A stretch of 6,600 nucleotides of DNA from assembly GCA_019509685.1 (NCBI GenBank), contig JAEKLU010000079.1, positions 1 through 6,600 of the forward strand, read 5' to 3'. The position numbers were made by a program, and so were the translations under genes. Each line of letters opens with the position of its first letter. The first letter of the stretch is position 1. Positions 5,489 through 6,600 of the stretch are shown piece by piece. This DNA comes from Mesorhizobium sp. (GTDB lineage: Bacteria > Pseudomonadota > Alphaproteobacteria > Rhizobiales > Rhizobiaceae). Below the pieces are notes generated by a model that had not been told where the DNA came from, did no database searches, and was given only the letters and a program-made list of their open reading frames with translations.

Positions 5489-5935
5489 ATGCTGATCGGC
5501 ATTCCGTCGCTGCTCGGGCCCGAGTTCCTGGCGACGCTGCGGGCTATGGGCCATGGCGACGAGATCGCCATCGTCGACGGCAACTACCCGGCCGAGGAGC
5601 AGGCGCGGCGGCTGATCCGGGCCGACGGCCACCATATCATCGCGGTGCTGGACGCCGTGCTTGCCGTCCTGCCGGTGGACGAGGCGGTGCCGCAGGCGCT
5701 GTTCCGCGCCTCGGTGAACGGCGACCCTACACTCGCCGATCCCGTGCATCATGAGATGGAAGATGTGTGCGCCAAGCGTGCGCCGGGCCACAAGGTGGTT
5801 GCGCTGGCCGGACCCGACTTCTATGCACGCGTCAAGGCCGCGCACGCCATCGTGGCGACCTCAGAACCCAGGCTTTTTGCCAACATCATCATCCGCAAGG
5901 GCGTGATCCATCCGCCGGAGACCGACAAGACATGA
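5489..5935 (+). CDS. RbsD/FucU-family sugar mutarotase
   Basis: This 148-residue protein belongs to the family of D-ribose pyranase (RbsD) and L-fucose mutarotase (FucU), cytoplasmic enzymes that interconvert sugar ring or anomeric forms. MLIGIPSLLGPEFLATLRAM followed by GHGDEIAIVDGNYP (21-34) carries the conserved His22 and Asp30; AFYERAK-like DFYARVKAAHAIVAT (110-124) and RLFANIIIRKGV (128-139) complete the fold. Two positions depart from the usual pattern: ATSE (123-126) where ATGE is common, and Phe130 where most members have Tyr. Length is typical. The start is ATG 5489, 2 bp after the regulator stop, with GGGGG 9-10 nt upstream; the same frame stays open far upstream but only as a shadow of the regulator. 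Its stop overlaps the kinase start (ATGA), implying coupled translation. By context it may supply the ring form used by the kinase, for example fructofuranose or ribofuranose. Substrate is unknown, so no symbol is given. Confidence 0.9.
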   Translation: MLIGIPSLLGPEFLATLRAMGHGDEIAIVDGNYPAEEQARRLIRADGHHIIAVLDAVLAVLPVDEAVPQALFRASVNGDPTLADPVHHEMEDVCAKRAPGHKVVALAGPDFYARVKAAHAIVATSEPRLFANIIIRKGVIHPPETDKT

Positions 5936-6600
5936 TCCTTTGCTGTGGCGAAGCCCTGATCGACATGCTGCCGCGCATAACGACCGAGGGCGAAGCCGCC
6001 TTCGCACCTTATGTCGGCGGCGCGGTGTTCAACTCGGCGATCGCGCTCGGACGCCTGGGCGCGCCGGCGGGCTTCTTCTCCGGCCTCTCCTCGGATCTGT
6101 TCGGCGGCCAGTTCCGCGACGCGCTGGGGGCGAGCAAGGTAAGCTCGACCTACGCGCACACCTCGCCCCGGCCGACGACGCTCGCCTTCGTGCGGCTCAC
6201 CAACGGCCAGGCGACCTATACCTTCTATGACGAGAACACCGCCGGCCGCATGCTGACCATCGAGGATCTGCCGAAGCTCGGCACCGAGATCGAGGCGATG
6301 TTGTTCGGCGCCATCAGCCTGATCTCGGAGCCGGCCGGATCGGCTTATGAGGAGTTCATGCGGCGCGAACATGAAGCCCGTGTGATGATGCTCGATCCTA
6401 ACATCCGGCCGAACTTCATTCCGGACAAGGCCAAGCATCTCAGGCGCATTCGCGAGATGATGGCGATGGCCGACATCGTCAAGCTCTCGGACGAAGACCT
6501 CAAATGGTTCGACGAGGCCGGCTCGCATGAGGACGTGGTGCGCAACTGGCTGGACCGCGGGCCGAAGCTGATCGTCGTCACCCATGGCAGCGAAGGCGCC
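5932..6600 (+). CDS. frcK: PfkB-family carbohydrate kinase, FrcK/fructokinase-like (cut by window edge)
   Basis: The product is a cytoplasmic ATP-dependent sugar kinase expected to phosphorylate the imported sugar. All 223 codons to the window end are open. MILCCGEALIDML (1-13) is the classic ribokinase-family opening with the substrate-binding Asp11. The first PfkB signature lies at 29-60 (GGAVFNSAIALGRLG, then GLSSDLFGG). DPNIRP (155-160), VKLSDEDL (183-190) and VVTHGSEGA (215-223) follow in order. The catalytic DTxGAGD motif should lie just beyond the edge, since the family is about 300-310 residues; catalytic competence therefore cannot be confirmed. The start is ATG 5932 overlapping the mutarotase stop, with GGAG 11 nt upstream. 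In S. meliloti frcK follows frcA; here it is on the opposite strand behind the regulator. Fructokinase is the best guess, while ribokinase or 2-keto-3-deoxygluconate kinase are alternatives. Confidence 0.9.
   Translation, partial: MILCCGEALIDMLPRITTEGEAAFAPYVGGAVFNSAIALGRLGAPAGFFSGLSSDLFGGQFRDALGASKVSSTYAHTSPRPTTLAFVRLTNGQATYTFYDENTAGRMLTIEDLPKLGTEIEAMLFGAISLISEPAGSAYEEFMRREHEARVMMLDPNIRPNFIPDKAKHLRRIREMMAMADIVKLSDEDLKWFDEAGSHEDVVRNWLDRGPKLIVVTHGSEGA

Noticed and set aside
1..6600. Search for mobile elements, CRISPR arrays, tRNA/rRNA, toxin-antitoxin or phage genes
   Set aside because: None seen. Gene order, spacing and codon use are uniform and the only repeats are short regulatory ones.

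Overview
The window looks like a chromosomal carbon-metabolism locus of a high-GC alphaproteobacterium in the Rhizobiales, most likely a Mesorhizobium-like organism. This is judged from base composition, codon use and the close resemblance of the transporter proteins to the fructose/mannose/ribose ABC system (Frc) described in Sinorhizobium meliloti. I recognise these families from memory and have run no database search. There is no sign of phage, insertion sequence, CRISPR or tRNA/rRNA. Nearly every base is coding or short intergenic sequence.

Layout, left to right. Bases 1-940 (minus) are the first 313 codons of a glycogen/maltodextrin phosphorylase gene, glgP, cut by the window edge. A 134-bp gap follows, with a plausible glgP promoter. 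Bases 1075-4051 (minus) hold a three-gene ABC importer operon, transcribed right to left: frcB (periplasmic sugar-binding protein), frcC (RbsC-type permease) and frcA (single-domain ATPase). frcC and frcA overlap by ATGA. frcB and frcC are separated by 95 bp carrying a strong perfect hairpin. Bases 4052-4262 are an AT-enriched divergent control region. Bases 4263-6600 (plus) hold a second operon: an ROK-family transcriptional regulator (frcR-like), an RbsD/FucU-type sugar mutarotase 2 bp downstream, and a PfkB-family kinase (frcK-like) overlapping the mutarotase by ATGA and running off the right edge.

Working model: FrcB captures a sugar (fructose, mannose or ribose by homology) and FrcCA imports it using ATP. 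The mutarotase speeds conversion between ring or anomeric forms, and the PfkB kinase phosphorylates the sugar and traps it. The ROK protein probably senses the sugar and controls both operons from the shared intergenic region. GlgP, which releases glucose-1-phosphate from stored glycogen, is a metabolic neighbour that probably has its own promoter.

The most interesting non-coding signal is in the divergent region. A palindrome with perfect 10-bp arms (4164-4199) carries an outward-facing TTGACA at each end. A second, imperfect inverted duplication (4124-4141 against 4194-4217) shares TTGACA, TTGCGCT and CACAC on opposite strands. Other points worth a look are the loss of the usual ROK zinc-binding cysteine cluster in the regulator, the kinase gene sitting with the regulator and a mutarotase rather than behind frcA, and hairpins in the frc transcript. 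I see no wholly unknown system; this is a recognisable sugar-uptake locus with some unusual regulatory architecture.
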